This document shows positions 9,398 to 17,683 of a DNA stretch of 25,882 bases, in pieces (position 1 is the stretch's first letter; each line of letters begins with the position of its first letter). Below the pieces are notes generated by a model, which ran no database searches, had not been told where the DNA came from, and worked only from the letters and a program-made list of their open reading frames with translations. Source of the DNA: JABAYQ01 sp018608925. GTDB lineage: Bacteria; Bacteroidota; Bacteroidia; Flavobacteriales; UBA7312. The DNA lies in contig JASJHQ010000082.1 in the NCBI GenBank assembly GCA_037625715.1, positions 1 through 25,882 on the forward strand. The letters run 5' to 3'. Position numbers and translations under genes: made by a program.

Positions 9398-10446
9398 TTT
9401 AGCTCGTCTCTTACGAACTGAACTAAAACAAAAAAGCTAGAAGCAATAAAAAAACCAAGAATTGCAAACAATACAAAAAACTTTGATTTCGATTTTACAT
9501 TTCTTTTCAAAGGAAATTTAGGAGTATCTATAATACTAATGAGTGGTTTTTGATTTAGAGAAGTAAATTTTGTTAGCTCTAAATTTTTAATGATTTCAGA
9601 ATACATAACATTCAATATCTGAACATCTCTTTGCAGTCTTAACTCTTGCAAAAAGCCTTTCGATTTTTTAACTCCAAAATTTGAATCCTTATAGTCTGCA
9701 TAAATCAACTCAGCTGACTGAAGTTCTGTAAGAACTGAGTCCGCCCTATTAGAAATGAAATTAAGATTTAATTGAGACTTGGCTGTCTCAAATGAAACAT
9801 AAAACTTGTCAAGCTTAGTTATTAAAGATTCTACTAATCTATAGGAAAAATCTTCATTTTCTGATCTAACTTTTAGAGACATTATGTTTGTCTCATTTTT
9901 GAAATCAATAAAAACATTGGAAGAAATGATAGATTTAAAAGCTATCCCCATAATACTATCATGGTTAAATGTAAACATATCTTTATCGTCTGGAAAAGTA
10001 AAACCAGCAAACGAATTTTCTTCCCAATTTTCGTCTAACTCAGAAATAGAAATAAAATGGTGTATTAGCTTATCTTCCTTTTCGTTTACGACACCATAGG
10101 TCATAAGCGCGTCTTCAATTAATCTTCTAGATAAAACTAATTCTTCGATATTTCCTTGGCTAAAAGCATTGGAGGAACCTCCCAAATCTACTCCAAACTG
10201 ACTTGCCAAGCCTCCTAAACCTCCTAAAGGAGAAGAAGCATCGTTATCTTCAATTACAAAAGTAACTTCAGCATCAAAAGTTTCAGCATCTAAAGAGGCT
10301 AAGAAATAACCAACAATTGCAAAAATAAAAGTAAAAATAACAAGCTGTATTTTCCTTTTAAATAAAACTTTCCAAATTCTATTTATTAAAACAATTACAT
10401 CCTTTAGGGTAACTGTAGATGTTCTTTCCTCAGAGAAATCACTCAT
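9394..10446 (-). CDS. Wzz-like polysaccharide chain-length/co-polymerase protein, no kinase domain
   Basis: The 350-residue inner-membrane protein has the layout of a polysaccharide co-polymerase. There is a cytoplasmic N-terminus, a first membrane helix at about 35-55 (QLVIFTFIFAIVGYFLASL), a long periplasmic domain, and a second helix at about 323-345 (FFVLFAILGFFIASSFFVL). The Pro-containing segment IIDTPKFPLKRNVKSKSK before the second helix is typical of the Wzz family. The segment SPLGGLGGLASQFGVDLGG resembles Bacteroidota Wzz/GumC-like proteins. It stops after the second helix, so it lacks a fused BY-kinase. It begins 3 bp after the SLBB export gene and probably works with it in export or length control of a capsule or exopolysaccharide. 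No glycosyltransferases are nearby. Confidence 0.85.
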   Translation of the reverse strand: MSDFSEERTSTVTLKDVIVLINRIWKVLFKRKIQLVIFTFIFAIVGYFLASLDAETFDAEVTFVIEDNDASSPLGGLGGLASQFGVDLGGSSNAFSQGNIEELVLSRRLIEDALMTYGVVNEKEDKLIHHFISISELDENWEENSFAGFTFPDDKDMFTFNHDSIMGIAFKSIISSNVFIDFKNETNIMSLKVRSENEDFSYRLVESLITKLDKFYVSFETAKSQLNLNFISNRADSVLTELQSAELIYADYKDSNFGVKKSKGFLQELRLQRDVQILNVMYSEIIKNLELTKFTSLNQKPLISIIDTPKFPLKRNVKSKSKFFVLFAILGFFIASSFFVLVQFVRDELN

Positions 10447-10449
10447 AGT

Positions 10450-12975
10450 TTACTGTCTTGATAAGTATAAAATATATAAAGATGCAACTCCTGTTATCTT
10501 AGTAACAGTACTTTCAATAATTTTAGTCCAATCAACTGGCTCCGACTTAAGACGTTTAATCTTTATGTCTTCGGTCACCTTTATAGTCGAACCATTTGTA
10601 ACTTTAGGATATAGAATAAACAAACCATAATTTCTTGCTTTCTTGATTGAACCAGAAGGGTACAAAACATAAGTCTCATCTTTTAAGTTATGCTTAGAAA
10701 ATCCTCCTGCAAAATTATTTACATAATAGTTTGCTCTTCTCTTAAAGAATGGAGTATTAATAGTACTGTTTCGTAAATTTTTTGTTGCACCAGTTATTGT
10801 AACAATGTTCTCTAAAGTAGGAATAACAATCTTATCTCCGTCTTGCAAGTAAATATTGTGTTTTGACCTTCTGTTTTTCAATGCTCTTTTAAGGTTGATA
10901 GAAATGGGAACATACACCGTCACCGTGCTTATTGACGTATCAACTTCAGAATTAATATTGTCATTTAGTGCTACAATTTCCACAAACTCCCCATCAGAAT
11001 AAAAGCCATTTACAACTTCTTCATCTTGATTAATAGCTAGGTATTCGTCAATGGTGCTACTTTCAATTTTAGTAAGCCTATAAACAGTACTAGAGCCTAA
11101 ATCACCAAAAACTTGAATACCTCCAGCTTGATCAATTAAATCTGCTATTTTTTGAGTTTTATTCTCAATAGTATATTCTCCAGGATACTTAACCTCTCCT
11201 TCTAATGAAATAGTCTGGGTCGGCTCAAAATCAGGGTTTACTCTAATTGCTACATGATCAAAAGGAGAAAGCTGATAGGATAAAGCTGCATCATCAAGAG
11301 AGCCTAAATTGTTTATTTTGAATGTTTTTGAAGACGTTTTTCTAGGTGAAATCTGATTAGATTCCACATCATAACTTACGGTTCTGAATACTTCTACCTT
11401 ACCTCCTGAAGCTTCCTGAACAAATCCGCCAGACAACAAAATAATATCTCCTAAAGTAGCACCATTACCGAAGCTAAAACTACCCGACTCTCTTACTCCA
11501 CCACTAACTTTCACTTCAAACTCATCTAGAAAATCACGCTTAGAAAGAAAGTGTAATTCGTCATATTCCTTTACAAGAACATTAAAAGAAGATGAAGGAT
11601 TTTCAATAATCTTTTTCATCTCAATAATAACATACTCTTTAGAATAGTCTTGCAAAGTTCTAATTAAGTAGGCTTTTTCTAGATAGAGTTCATCTGTCAA
11701 AGATTGAGAAGAATTAAGCAAATCATAAATAGACAAGTCCTTAGTAAATTGATATCTTCCAGAAACTCCTGTTGAAGTTTGAACGTCTACATAGTTTTTC
11801 TCTAAGTCGGGCGCTCTACTAACAATAACCTCATCTCCATTTTCGATTTGAAAAGAGGCAAAATCATTCTCAGATACCGTAATAGTTTGTTTAGAGTTGT
11901 CAATTAATCTTGAAATAAAAATAGAACCATTGTAGGCGTTTTTAGTAAACCCTCCAGAGTAAGTTATTAAATCAAGCAAATTATCTCCTGCTTTGGCCTC
12001 ATAAGTGTAAGGTCTATTAACCTCACCAGAAACCTGCACCACTTTAGATGTGTTCTCTACAAGGATATAATCGTTGTTTTGCAAGAAAACATCTTGGTTA
12101 GAGTTAGGATCAAACAAAAACTTATAGACATCTAAAGAATCGACAGTCTTGCCACCTCTTTTAATAAAAATGTTTCTTACCGAACCAACTTGATTAGGGC
12201 CTCCTGCTGCCATAAGAGCATTAAACACTGTGTTTGTTGCCGCAAAAGTATAAGAACCAGGGTTGAAGACCTCTCCTACTATATTTACGGTTATTACTCT
12301 TGAATAATTAAGACTTAAGTCGAACTGTGACTTATTCAAATCAAAATAGTTACCCATTCGACTTTTCAAAAGAGACTTAACTTTTTTGAAGTTTTTAGAA
12401 CCTACATAAATTCGGCCAGCGTATTGCGTATTTACATAGCCTTTATCATTCACAGTAACTGTTTCGCTATGTTCTGCGAGTCCCCAAATAGAAATCGTCA
12501 ACTCGTCATTCTCTCCTAATAAATAGTTGTCTGGCGCTTGAGCATCGAAAGCTCTATTAAAAAAACTTAATTCGTTGGAACGAAATAAATCTTGTCCATA
12601 AACTTTTCCTAGAGGATATAATATCGAATCGTTAAACTCAAGACTAGTAATAGAGTTATACAAACCATTAGTATTCTGTAGCTTGGAATAACTCATTGAA
12701 GAATCAAGCTCGGAATAATTAGGATCGTATTTTCCTTGTTGAAATTTAAAATCTAAAGCTTCTGTAATTTCCTGCTCACTTAGTCCCATTTTTCTAAGCA
12801 CGTCCTCACTAGGAACATCAGAAGGGTTTACGCTTGAAGGATCTATATTAGAAGGAACAAATCTTAAACTATTACTTGTGTTTGACTGATTAATATTTTG
12901 CAATATTTTGCTGTTTTGAGCAAAGCCAAATTGACATAAAACAATCAAAAACAATAAAAAAAATCTTGTAATCAT
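10450..12975 (-). CDS. SLBB-domain polysaccharide export protein (Wza-like)
   Basis: The 841-residue exported protein probably forms the outer-membrane/periplasmic exit channel for a surface polysaccharide. A signal peptide (ITRFFLLFLIVLCQFGFAQ) is followed by a low-complexity linker. The polysaccharide-export domain (YLLGENDELTISIWG, about residues 148-230) comes next. About five SLBB-type repeats follow: VNIVGEVFNPGSYTF near 230, VQVSGEVNRPYTYEA near 312, VKVSGGVRESGSF near 487, ISLEGEVKYPGEYTI near 587 and VTITGATKNLRNS near 727. A hydrophobic C-terminal helix (TGVASLYILYL) could span the outer membrane as in Wza. There is no lipobox Cys, unlike Wza of E. coli. It is more than twice the length of Wza, as in many Bacteroidota homologues. 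It is the upstream partner of the Wzz-like gene (3-bp gap). Confidence 0.88.
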   Translation of the reverse strand: MITRFFLLFLIVLCQFGFAQNSKILQNINQSNTSNSLRFVPSNIDPSSVNPSDVPSEDVLRKMGLSEQEITEALDFKFQQGKYDPNYSELDSSMSYSKLQNTNGLYNSITSLEFNDSILYPLGKVYGQDLFRSNELSFFNRAFDAQAPDNYLLGENDELTISIWGLAEHSETVTVNDKGYVNTQYAGRIYVGSKNFKKVKSLLKSRMGNYFDLNKSQFDLSLNYSRVITVNIVGEVFNPGSYTFAATNTVFNALMAAGGPNQVGSVRNIFIKRGGKTVDSLDVYKFLFDPNSNQDVFLQNNDYILVENTSKVVQVSGEVNRPYTYEAKAGDNLLDLITYSGGFTKNAYNGSIFISRLIDNSKQTITVSENDFASFQIENGDEVIVSRAPDLEKNYVDVQTSTGVSGRYQFTKDLSIYDLLNSSQSLTDELYLEKAYLIRTLQDYSKEYVIIEMKKIIENPSSSFNVLVKEYDELHFLSKRDFLDEFEVKVSGGVRESGSFSFGNGATLGDIILLSGGFVQEASGGKVEVFRTVSYDVESNQISPRKTSSKTFKINNLGSLDDAALSYQLSPFDHVAIRVNPDFEPTQTISLEGEVKYPGEYTIENKTQKIADLIDQAGGIQVFGDLGSSTVYRLTKIESSTIDEYLAINQDEEVVNGFYSDGEFVEIVALNDNINSEVDTSISTVTVYVPISINLKRALKNRRSKHNIYLQDGDKIVIPTLENIVTITGATKNLRNSTINTPFFKRRANYYVNNFAGGFSKHNLKDETYVLYPSGSIKKARNYGLFILYPKVTNGSTIKVTEDIKIKRLKSEPVDWTKIIESTVTKITGVASLYILYLSRQ

Positions 12976-13023
12976 AATAACAATTTAATAGTTTTCGAAT
13001 ATAGGAATAATTATATAATAGAT

Positions 13024-14163
13024 TTATTTAATAACAGACCTTGAAATTACAACTCTCTGAATTTCAGAAGTTCCTTCGTATATCTGAGTAATTTTAGCAT
13101 CTCTCATAAACCTTTCTACGTGGTACTCTTTTACAAATCCGTAACCACCATGAATCTGAACTGCTTCTGTGGCAGATTTCATTGCAGTTTCAGAGGCGAA
13201 TAATTTTGCCATCGCGCTTTCTTTATCAAAATTCAATCCTTGGTCTTTTAACCAAGCAGACCTTAGACATAATAAACGTGCAGCATCAATTTCTGTAGCC
13301 ATATCCGCTAATTTAAAAGCAATAGCTTGGTGCTCACTAATTGGTTTTCCAAATGCTTTTCTTTGTTTAGAATACTCTAAAGATAGTTCGTAAGAACCAG
13401 ATGCAATTCCTAAAGCTTGAGCTGCAATACCAATTCGTCCTCCTGATAAAGTTTTCATTGCAAACTTAAATCCGAATCCGTCTTCACCAATTCTATTTTC
13501 TTTAGGGACTTTAACATCGGTAAACATTAAAGAATGGGTATCAGATCCTCTAATACCTAATTTATTTTCTTTTAGTCCAATTTCAAATCCGGGCATTCCT
13601 TTTTCAACAATCAAGGCATTAATACCTCTATGGCCTTTCTCAACATCAGTTTGAGCAATAACAATATAAGTGGAAGCAGAACTACCATTGGTAATCCAAT
13701 TCTTAGTACCATTCAAAAGATAATGGTCACCCATATCGATAGCTGTAGTTTGCTGAGAAGTAGCATCACTACCTGCTTCAGGTTCAGAAAGACAAAAAGC
13801 ACCAATTTTTTCACCAGTTGCAAGAGGCCTTAAATATTTTTGTTTTTGTTCTTCATCACCAAATTTCTCAATTCCCCAACATACTAACGAATTGTTTACA
13901 GAAACAACCACAGAAGTTGATGCATCTACTTTAGACAACTCTTCCATTGCTAACACATAGGAAATAGTATCCATTCCTGCCCCTCCGTATTTAGGGTCAA
14001 CCATCATTCCCATGAAACCTAGCTCTCCAAGTTTTTTGATCTGTTCTTTTGGAAATTCTTGCTTTTCATCTCTATCGATTACACCTGGCAACAATTCGTT
14101 TTGAGCAAAGTCTCTAGCTGCCTGACGAATCATTTCGTGTTCTTCTGTTAATTTAAAATTCAT
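13024..14163 (-). CDS. Acyl-CoA dehydrogenase, short-chain (butyryl-CoA) type
   Basis: FAD-dependent enzyme of fatty-acid or branched-chain amino-acid breakdown, making the 2,3-double bond of acyl-CoA and passing electrons to ETF. At 379 residues it is exactly family size. Visible signatures are the N-terminal LTEEHEMIRQAARDFAQNEL, the FAD/substrate signature GAFCLSEPEAGSDAT, NGTKNWITNGSSAS, LGIRGSDTHSLMFTDVKVP, the arginine-containing RKAFGKPISEHQAIAFKLADM, and IHGGYGFVKEYHVERFMRDAKI. The catalytic Glu is at the expected place in QIYEGTSEIQR (E363). Substrate chain length cannot be fixed from the sequence, although the C-terminal Glu position fits short/medium-chain enzymes. It diverges from anmK and has its own -7 element at 14199-14206. 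Confidence 0.93.
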   Translation of the reverse strand: MNFKLTEEHEMIRQAARDFAQNELLPGVIDRDEKQEFPKEQIKKLGELGFMGMMVDPKYGGAGMDTISYVLAMEELSKVDASTSVVVSVNNSLVCWGIEKFGDEEQKQKYLRPLATGEKIGAFCLSEPEAGSDATSQQTTAIDMGDHYLLNGTKNWITNGSSASTYIVIAQTDVEKGHRGINALIVEKGMPGFEIGLKENKLGIRGSDTHSLMFTDVKVPKENRIGEDGFGFKFAMKTLSGGRIGIAAQALGIASGSYELSLEYSKQRKAFGKPISEHQAIAFKLADMATEIDAARLLCLRSAWLKDQGLNFDKESAMAKLFASETAMKSATEAVQIHGGYGFVKEYHVERFMRDAKITQIYEGTSEIQRVVISRSVIK

Positions 14164-14198
14164 AATATATTAGTTAGCTTTATTTGATTTTTGATGTG

Positions 14199-14206
14199 CA
14201 AAAATA
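14199..14206 (-). promoter_or_regulatory. -7 element for the acyl-CoA dehydrogenase gene
   Basis: Read on the minus strand this is TATTTTTG, a full match to TAnnTTTG, 35 bp upstream of the ATG at 14163. No TTG is found at the usual -33 distance. It is 12 bp from the oppositely directed -7 element of anmK. Confidence 0.45.
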
Positions 14207-14218
14207 CTCATTTTAAGT

Positions 14219-14226
14219 TATTTTTG
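14219..14226 (+). promoter_or_regulatory. -7 element for anmK
   Basis: TATTTTTG matches TAnnTTTG and ends only 7 bp before the TTG start chosen for anmK. The transcript would then begin at or within a few bases of the start codon, which suggests a leaderless or nearly leaderless mRNA. No -33 TTG is seen at 19-21 bp. Confidence 0.4.
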
Positions 14227-14233
14227 AGCTAGA

Positions 14234-15292
14234 TTGAAAACACTTCAAAAATATAGGGTAATAGGACTCATGTCTGGAACGTCTTTAGACGGACTCGACA
14301 TAGCTTATATTACTTTTACATTCTTTAAAAATAAATGGAAATATGAATTAGGAGAATGCAAGACTATCTCCTATCCCGATTTCTGGCAAAAAAAATTGAA
14401 AAATCTTTTTTCTAAAAGCGAGGAATATATTTTAGAAACAGACAATAATTACGGCAAATATTTAAGTGAATGTGTCAATGCATTCATCAAAGAAAATAAA
14501 TTAAAAGTTGAATTAATATGCTCTCACGGTCATACTATTTTTCATGAGCCTCAAAAAAAGATTACTCTACAAATTGGCAACGGAGACATTATTTCTAAAG
14601 AATGTGAAAAAGCAGTAGTATTCGATTTTAGGTCTAAAGATGTAGAACTTGGAGGACAAGGGGCTCCATTGGTGCCAGTAGGAGACCACCTTCTTTTCTC
14701 TAACTACAAGTATTGCTTAAACCTTGGAGGGTTTAGCAATTTTTCTTATCAGGAAAATGGAGAAAGAATTGCTTATGACATCAGCCCACTAAATGTAGTA
14801 CTTAATAAATATTCTAATTTGTTAGGCTATGCTTATGACGATCAAGGAACAATAGCTCGCAAAGGAATATTAAATCAAGATTTATTCAACGAGTTAAACG
14901 AGCTTAAATATTACCATAAAAAAGCGCCAAAATCTTTAGGAATTGAATGGGTAAACGAAAATTTCATTCCAATAATTGAAAGATACAAAGAGTCAAATGA
15001 AAATATTTTAAGAAGCTGCCTAGAGCATTTTTCTTTTCAAATAGGTTCTAAATTAAAAAACAATCAATGTCTGGTAACGGGAGGTGGAGCATTTAACACC
15101 TTTTTAATAGAAAGAATTAATCATTTCAGTAATGCTGAAATTGTTATTCCAGAAAAAAAATTAGTAGAATTTAAAGAGGCATTAGTATTTGGATTTTTAG
15201 GCGTGTTAAAGTTTAGAAATCAGATCAATTGTTACAAATCAGTTACCGGTGCAAGTCAAGATTCGATAAGTGGGCAGTTAATTGATTATTAA
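14234..15292 (+). CDS. anmK: Anhydro-N-acetylmuramic acid kinase
   Basis: Cytoplasmic enzyme that opens and phosphorylates 1,6-anhydro-MurNAc from recycled cell wall, giving MurNAc-6-phosphate. The 352-residue product carries the family N-terminus VIGLMSGTSLDGLDIAY (GTSLDG at 15-20). It also has CSHGHTIFHEPQKKITLQIGNG, VFDFRSKDVELGGQGAPLVPVGD, the ASKHA-type NLGGFSNFSY, and GGGAFNTFLIERI. Many homologues have NIGGIAN where this one has NLGGFSN. The start is the TTG at 14234: no ATG occurs before M13, an in-frame TGA lies 9 bp upstream, and starting at M13 would cut into the first strand before the GTS loop. It is first in a rightward run continuing to the dehydrogenase gene. The identification is secure; the start is less so. 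Confidence 0.9.
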   Translation: MKTLQKYRVIGLMSGTSLDGLDIAYITFTFFKNKWKYELGECKTISYPDFWQKKLKNLFSKSEEYILETDNNYGKYLSECVNAFIKENKLKVELICSHGHTIFHEPQKKITLQIGNGDIISKECEKAVVFDFRSKDVELGGQGAPLVPVGDHLLFSNYKYCLNLGGFSNFSYQENGERIAYDISPLNVVLNKYSNLLGYAYDDQGTIARKGILNQDLFNELNELKYYHKKAPKSLGIEWVNENFIPIIERYKESNENILRSCLEHFSFQIGSKLKNNQCLVTGGGAFNTFLIERINHFSNAEIVIPEKKLVEFKEALVFGFLGVLKFRNQINCYKSVTGASQDSISGQLIDY

Positions 15293-15296
15293 TAAT

Positions 15297-15304
15297 TATT
15301 TTTG
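15297..15304 (+). promoter_or_regulatory. -7 element for the amino-acid dehydrogenase gene
   Basis: TATTTTTG matches TAnnTTTG and begins right after the anmK stop, 26 bp before the ATG at 15331. No exact TTG occurs at -33. The dehydrogenase can therefore be transcribed separately from anmK. Confidence 0.45.
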
Positions 15305-15330
15305 CCAAAATTATATTATAGCGTTTAAGT

Positions 15331-16557
15331 ATGAAAAAATTATTAGAACAGTACGAGAATAAGGCACCAGAAATTGTTTTTGAATGGAGCGATAGCGAAA
15401 CAGAAGCAAAAGGATGGGTAGTCATAAACTCTTTAAGAGGAGGCTCTGCTGGTGGTGGAACAAGGATGAGAGTAGGCTTAAATAAAAATGAAGTCGAATC
15501 TTTAGCTAAAACCATGGAAGTTAAATTTACGGTTGCAGGACCTGCCATTGGAGGTGCTAAGTCAGGAATTAACTTTGACCCTAATGATCCTAGAAAAAAG
15601 GGGGTGCTTAAAAGATGGTACGCAGCAATTAAACCATTATTAAAAAATTATTACGGAACAGGAGGCGACCTAAACGTAGACGAAATTCACGAAGTTATTC
15701 CTATCACTTCAGAACTAGGAATTGAGCATCCTCAAGAAGGTGTTTTTAATGGCCACTTTAAGCCTAATGACACAGAAAAAGCAGTTATTATAAAACAGTT
15801 GCAAACTGGAGTGTTATTTCCTGTCACCAATAAAACCTTAACCCCAGACACAAGCGGAAAATTTACTGTTGCCGACATGATTACGGGCTATGGAGTATCC
15901 GAAGCTATAAAGCACTTTTATGATTTACACAAAGTAAATATCGAAGGCAAAAGAGTTATAATTCAAGGATGGGGAAATGTAGGAGCAGCTGCAGCTTATT
16001 ATCAAGCTCAATTGGGAGCAAAAGTAGTAGGAATTATTGATAGAGATGGAGGATTAATTAACGAAAGTGGCTTTAGCTTAGAAGAGATAACTAATCTATT
16101 TAAAAATAAAAATGGAAATACTTTAGTAAGCGATAACATGTTATCGTTTAAAGAAGTAGATCAAAAAATTTGGAGTATTGGAGCCGAAATATTTATTCCA
16201 GCCGCTGCATCGAGACTAGTGACAAAAGAGCAAATAGATTCTATGATAGCAGCTGGACTTGAAGTAGTTTCGTGCGGTGCAAATGTTCCTTTTGCTGACA
16301 AAGAAATTTTCTTCGGACCTATCAGCGAATATGCGGACGAACACCTAAGTGTTATCCCTGATTTTATTGCAAACTGTGGGATGGCAAGAGTATTTGCTTA
16401 TCTTATGCAGAATGAAATCGAAATGAGTGATACAGCAATTTTCGAAGACACTTCAAATATTATAAAGAAAGCTTTAATAAAATCATACGAATTAAATAAC
16501 TCTAAGACTCAAGTTTCAAAAACTGCATTTGAAATTGCACTTAAACAATTAATTTAA
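15331..16557 (+). CDS. Glu/Leu/Phe/Val-type amino-acid dehydrogenase
   Basis: NAD(P)-dependent oxidative deaminase of an amino acid (glutamate or branched-chain) to its 2-oxo acid plus ammonium, in the cytoplasm. The 408-residue product has the N-terminal catalytic domain with RGGSAGGGTRMRVGL, then the catalytic Lys region AGPAIGGAKSGINFDP (K77), TGGDLNVDEIHEVIPITSELG, and the Rossmann dinucleotide site VIIQGWGNVGAAAAYY around residues 210-225. Further matches are IPAAASRLVTKEQID and PDFIANCGMARVF. This arrangement is widespread in Flavobacteriia and annotated variously as glutamate or leucine dehydrogenase; the exact substrate cannot be read here. The stop lies 2 bp before the MscS-like start, so the two genes are probably in one operon. 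Confidence 0.88.
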   Translation: MKKLLEQYENKAPEIVFEWSDSETEAKGWVVINSLRGGSAGGGTRMRVGLNKNEVESLAKTMEVKFTVAGPAIGGAKSGINFDPNDPRKKGVLKRWYAAIKPLLKNYYGTGGDLNVDEIHEVIPITSELGIEHPQEGVFNGHFKPNDTEKAVIIKQLQTGVLFPVTNKTLTPDTSGKFTVADMITGYGVSEAIKHFYDLHKVNIEGKRVIIQGWGNVGAAAAYYQAQLGAKVVGIIDRDGGLINESGFSLEEITNLFKNKNGNTLVSDNMLSFKEVDQKIWSIGAEIFIPAAASRLVTKEQIDSMIAAGLEVVSCGANVPFADKEIFFGPISEYADEHLSVIPDFIANCGMARVFAYLMQNEIEMSDTAIFEDTSNIIKKALIKSYELNNSKTQVSKTAFEIALKQLI

Positions 16558-16559
16558 AC

Positions 16560-17660
16560 ATGGAAATAAACGAAATACTGCAACAAATAATCTTAGGAAA
16601 TAGCGTTAAAGATTATTTAATCTTCACCACCCTTATTCTTATTGGGGTATTGTTTCGCAAACTAATATCTAAATATATTAGTCATTTTATTTTCAGGCTT
16701 TTAAACAAAAACAATTATGTCGATATTAAAACTTTCGACAATTTATTGGTAAAACCATTGTCATTCTTTACCTTTTTAGCCTTTGTTTATTTTGCTTGTC
16801 AATCATTAGAATTTCCTACACAACTAGACTTTGCCAAAAAGGGTGAAGTAGGAATTCAATCTATTTTAAATCATTCGTTTTCTATTCTTTATTTGGTAGC
16901 ATTTGTGAGGATTGGTCTTCGATTTGCTGACTATATAGGACTTATATTATCTAAACGAGCTGAGAAAACAGCATCCAAAATGGATGATCAAATTGTACCA
17001 TTTGCAATTGACTTTGCCAAAATAACGGTATACATTTTTGCAGCATTTTATCTTTTAGGAAACATCTTTAACATTGATGTAACCACTTTAGCTGCAGGAC
17101 TTGGAATTGGAGGACTAGCAATAGCGATGGCATCAAAAGAAAGTCTAGAAAACCTATTGGGTTCTTTCACTATCTTTTTCGACAAACCATTTACCGTAGG
17201 AGACATTATAAGTATCGGATCTATAACAGGTGTGGTAGAAAAAGTAGGGTTCAGATCTACTAGAATTAAAACTTTCGACAGAAGTATAGTTACCGTTCCA
17301 AATAAAAATTTAATCTCTGCGGAGCTAGACAATCTTGGACTTAGAAAAGTTAGGAGAGCTAAATTTATGATCGGACTGACTTATGATTCTTCAACAGATC
17401 AAATAAAGTCAGTAGTCGAAGACGTTCAGAAAATGTTAAACGATCACGAAATGACAAACAACGAGAGTATTGTTCGATTCCAAGAATTTGGATCTAGCTC
17501 TTTAGATATATTGATCATTTTCTTTGTAAATAGCCCAAGATGGGAAGACTATATAAACACAAAACAAGATATCAATTATAAAATAATGGAAATTGTAGAA
17601 AGTCATAAATGTGATTTTGCATTTCCATCTACAACAGTATATTTGCAAAACGAAAAATAA
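16560..17660 (+). CDS. MscS-family mechanosensitive ion channel
   Basis: Inner-membrane channel that opens under membrane tension to release solutes after hypo-osmotic shock. The 366-residue product has about four N-terminal hydrophobic helices (near 15-35, 62-85, 95-120 and 140-165). The pore helix region LAAGLGIGGLAIAMASKESLENLLGSF (shown here as LAAGLGIGG then LAIAMASKESLENLLG) starts near residue 178. It is followed by the beta domain signature FTVGDIISIGSITGVVEKVG and FRSTRIKTFDRSIVTVPNKN. The C-terminal alpha/beta vestibule domain follows and ends FAFPSTTVYLQ. Length is between that of MscS and the larger MscM proteins. It lies 2 bp after the dehydrogenase gene and 23 bp before nhaD, making a plausible osmotic/ion-balance pair with the latter. 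Confidence 0.92.
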   Translation: MEINEILQQIILGNSVKDYLIFTTLILIGVLFRKLISKYISHFIFRLLNKNNYVDIKTFDNLLVKPLSFFTFLAFVYFACQSLEFPTQLDFAKKGEVGIQSILNHSFSILYLVAFVRIGLRFADYIGLILSKRAEKTASKMDDQIVPFAIDFAKITVYIFAAFYLLGNIFNIDVTTLAAGLGIGGLAIAMASKESLENLLGSFTIFFDKPFTVGDIISIGSITGVVEKVGFRSTRIKTFDRSIVTVPNKNLISAELDNLGLRKVRRAKFMIGLTYDSSTDQIKSVVEDVQKMLNDHEMTNNESIVRFQEFGSSSLDILIIFFVNSPRWEDYINTKQDINYKIMEIVESHKCDFAFPSTTVYLQNEK

Positions 17661-17683
17661 AACCCAATTAAACCAATAAAGAA

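Noticed and set aside
15243..15548. 101-codon leftward open frame
   Set aside because: It is antisense to the end of anmK and the start of the amino-acid dehydrogenase, has no family features, and has no promoter match.
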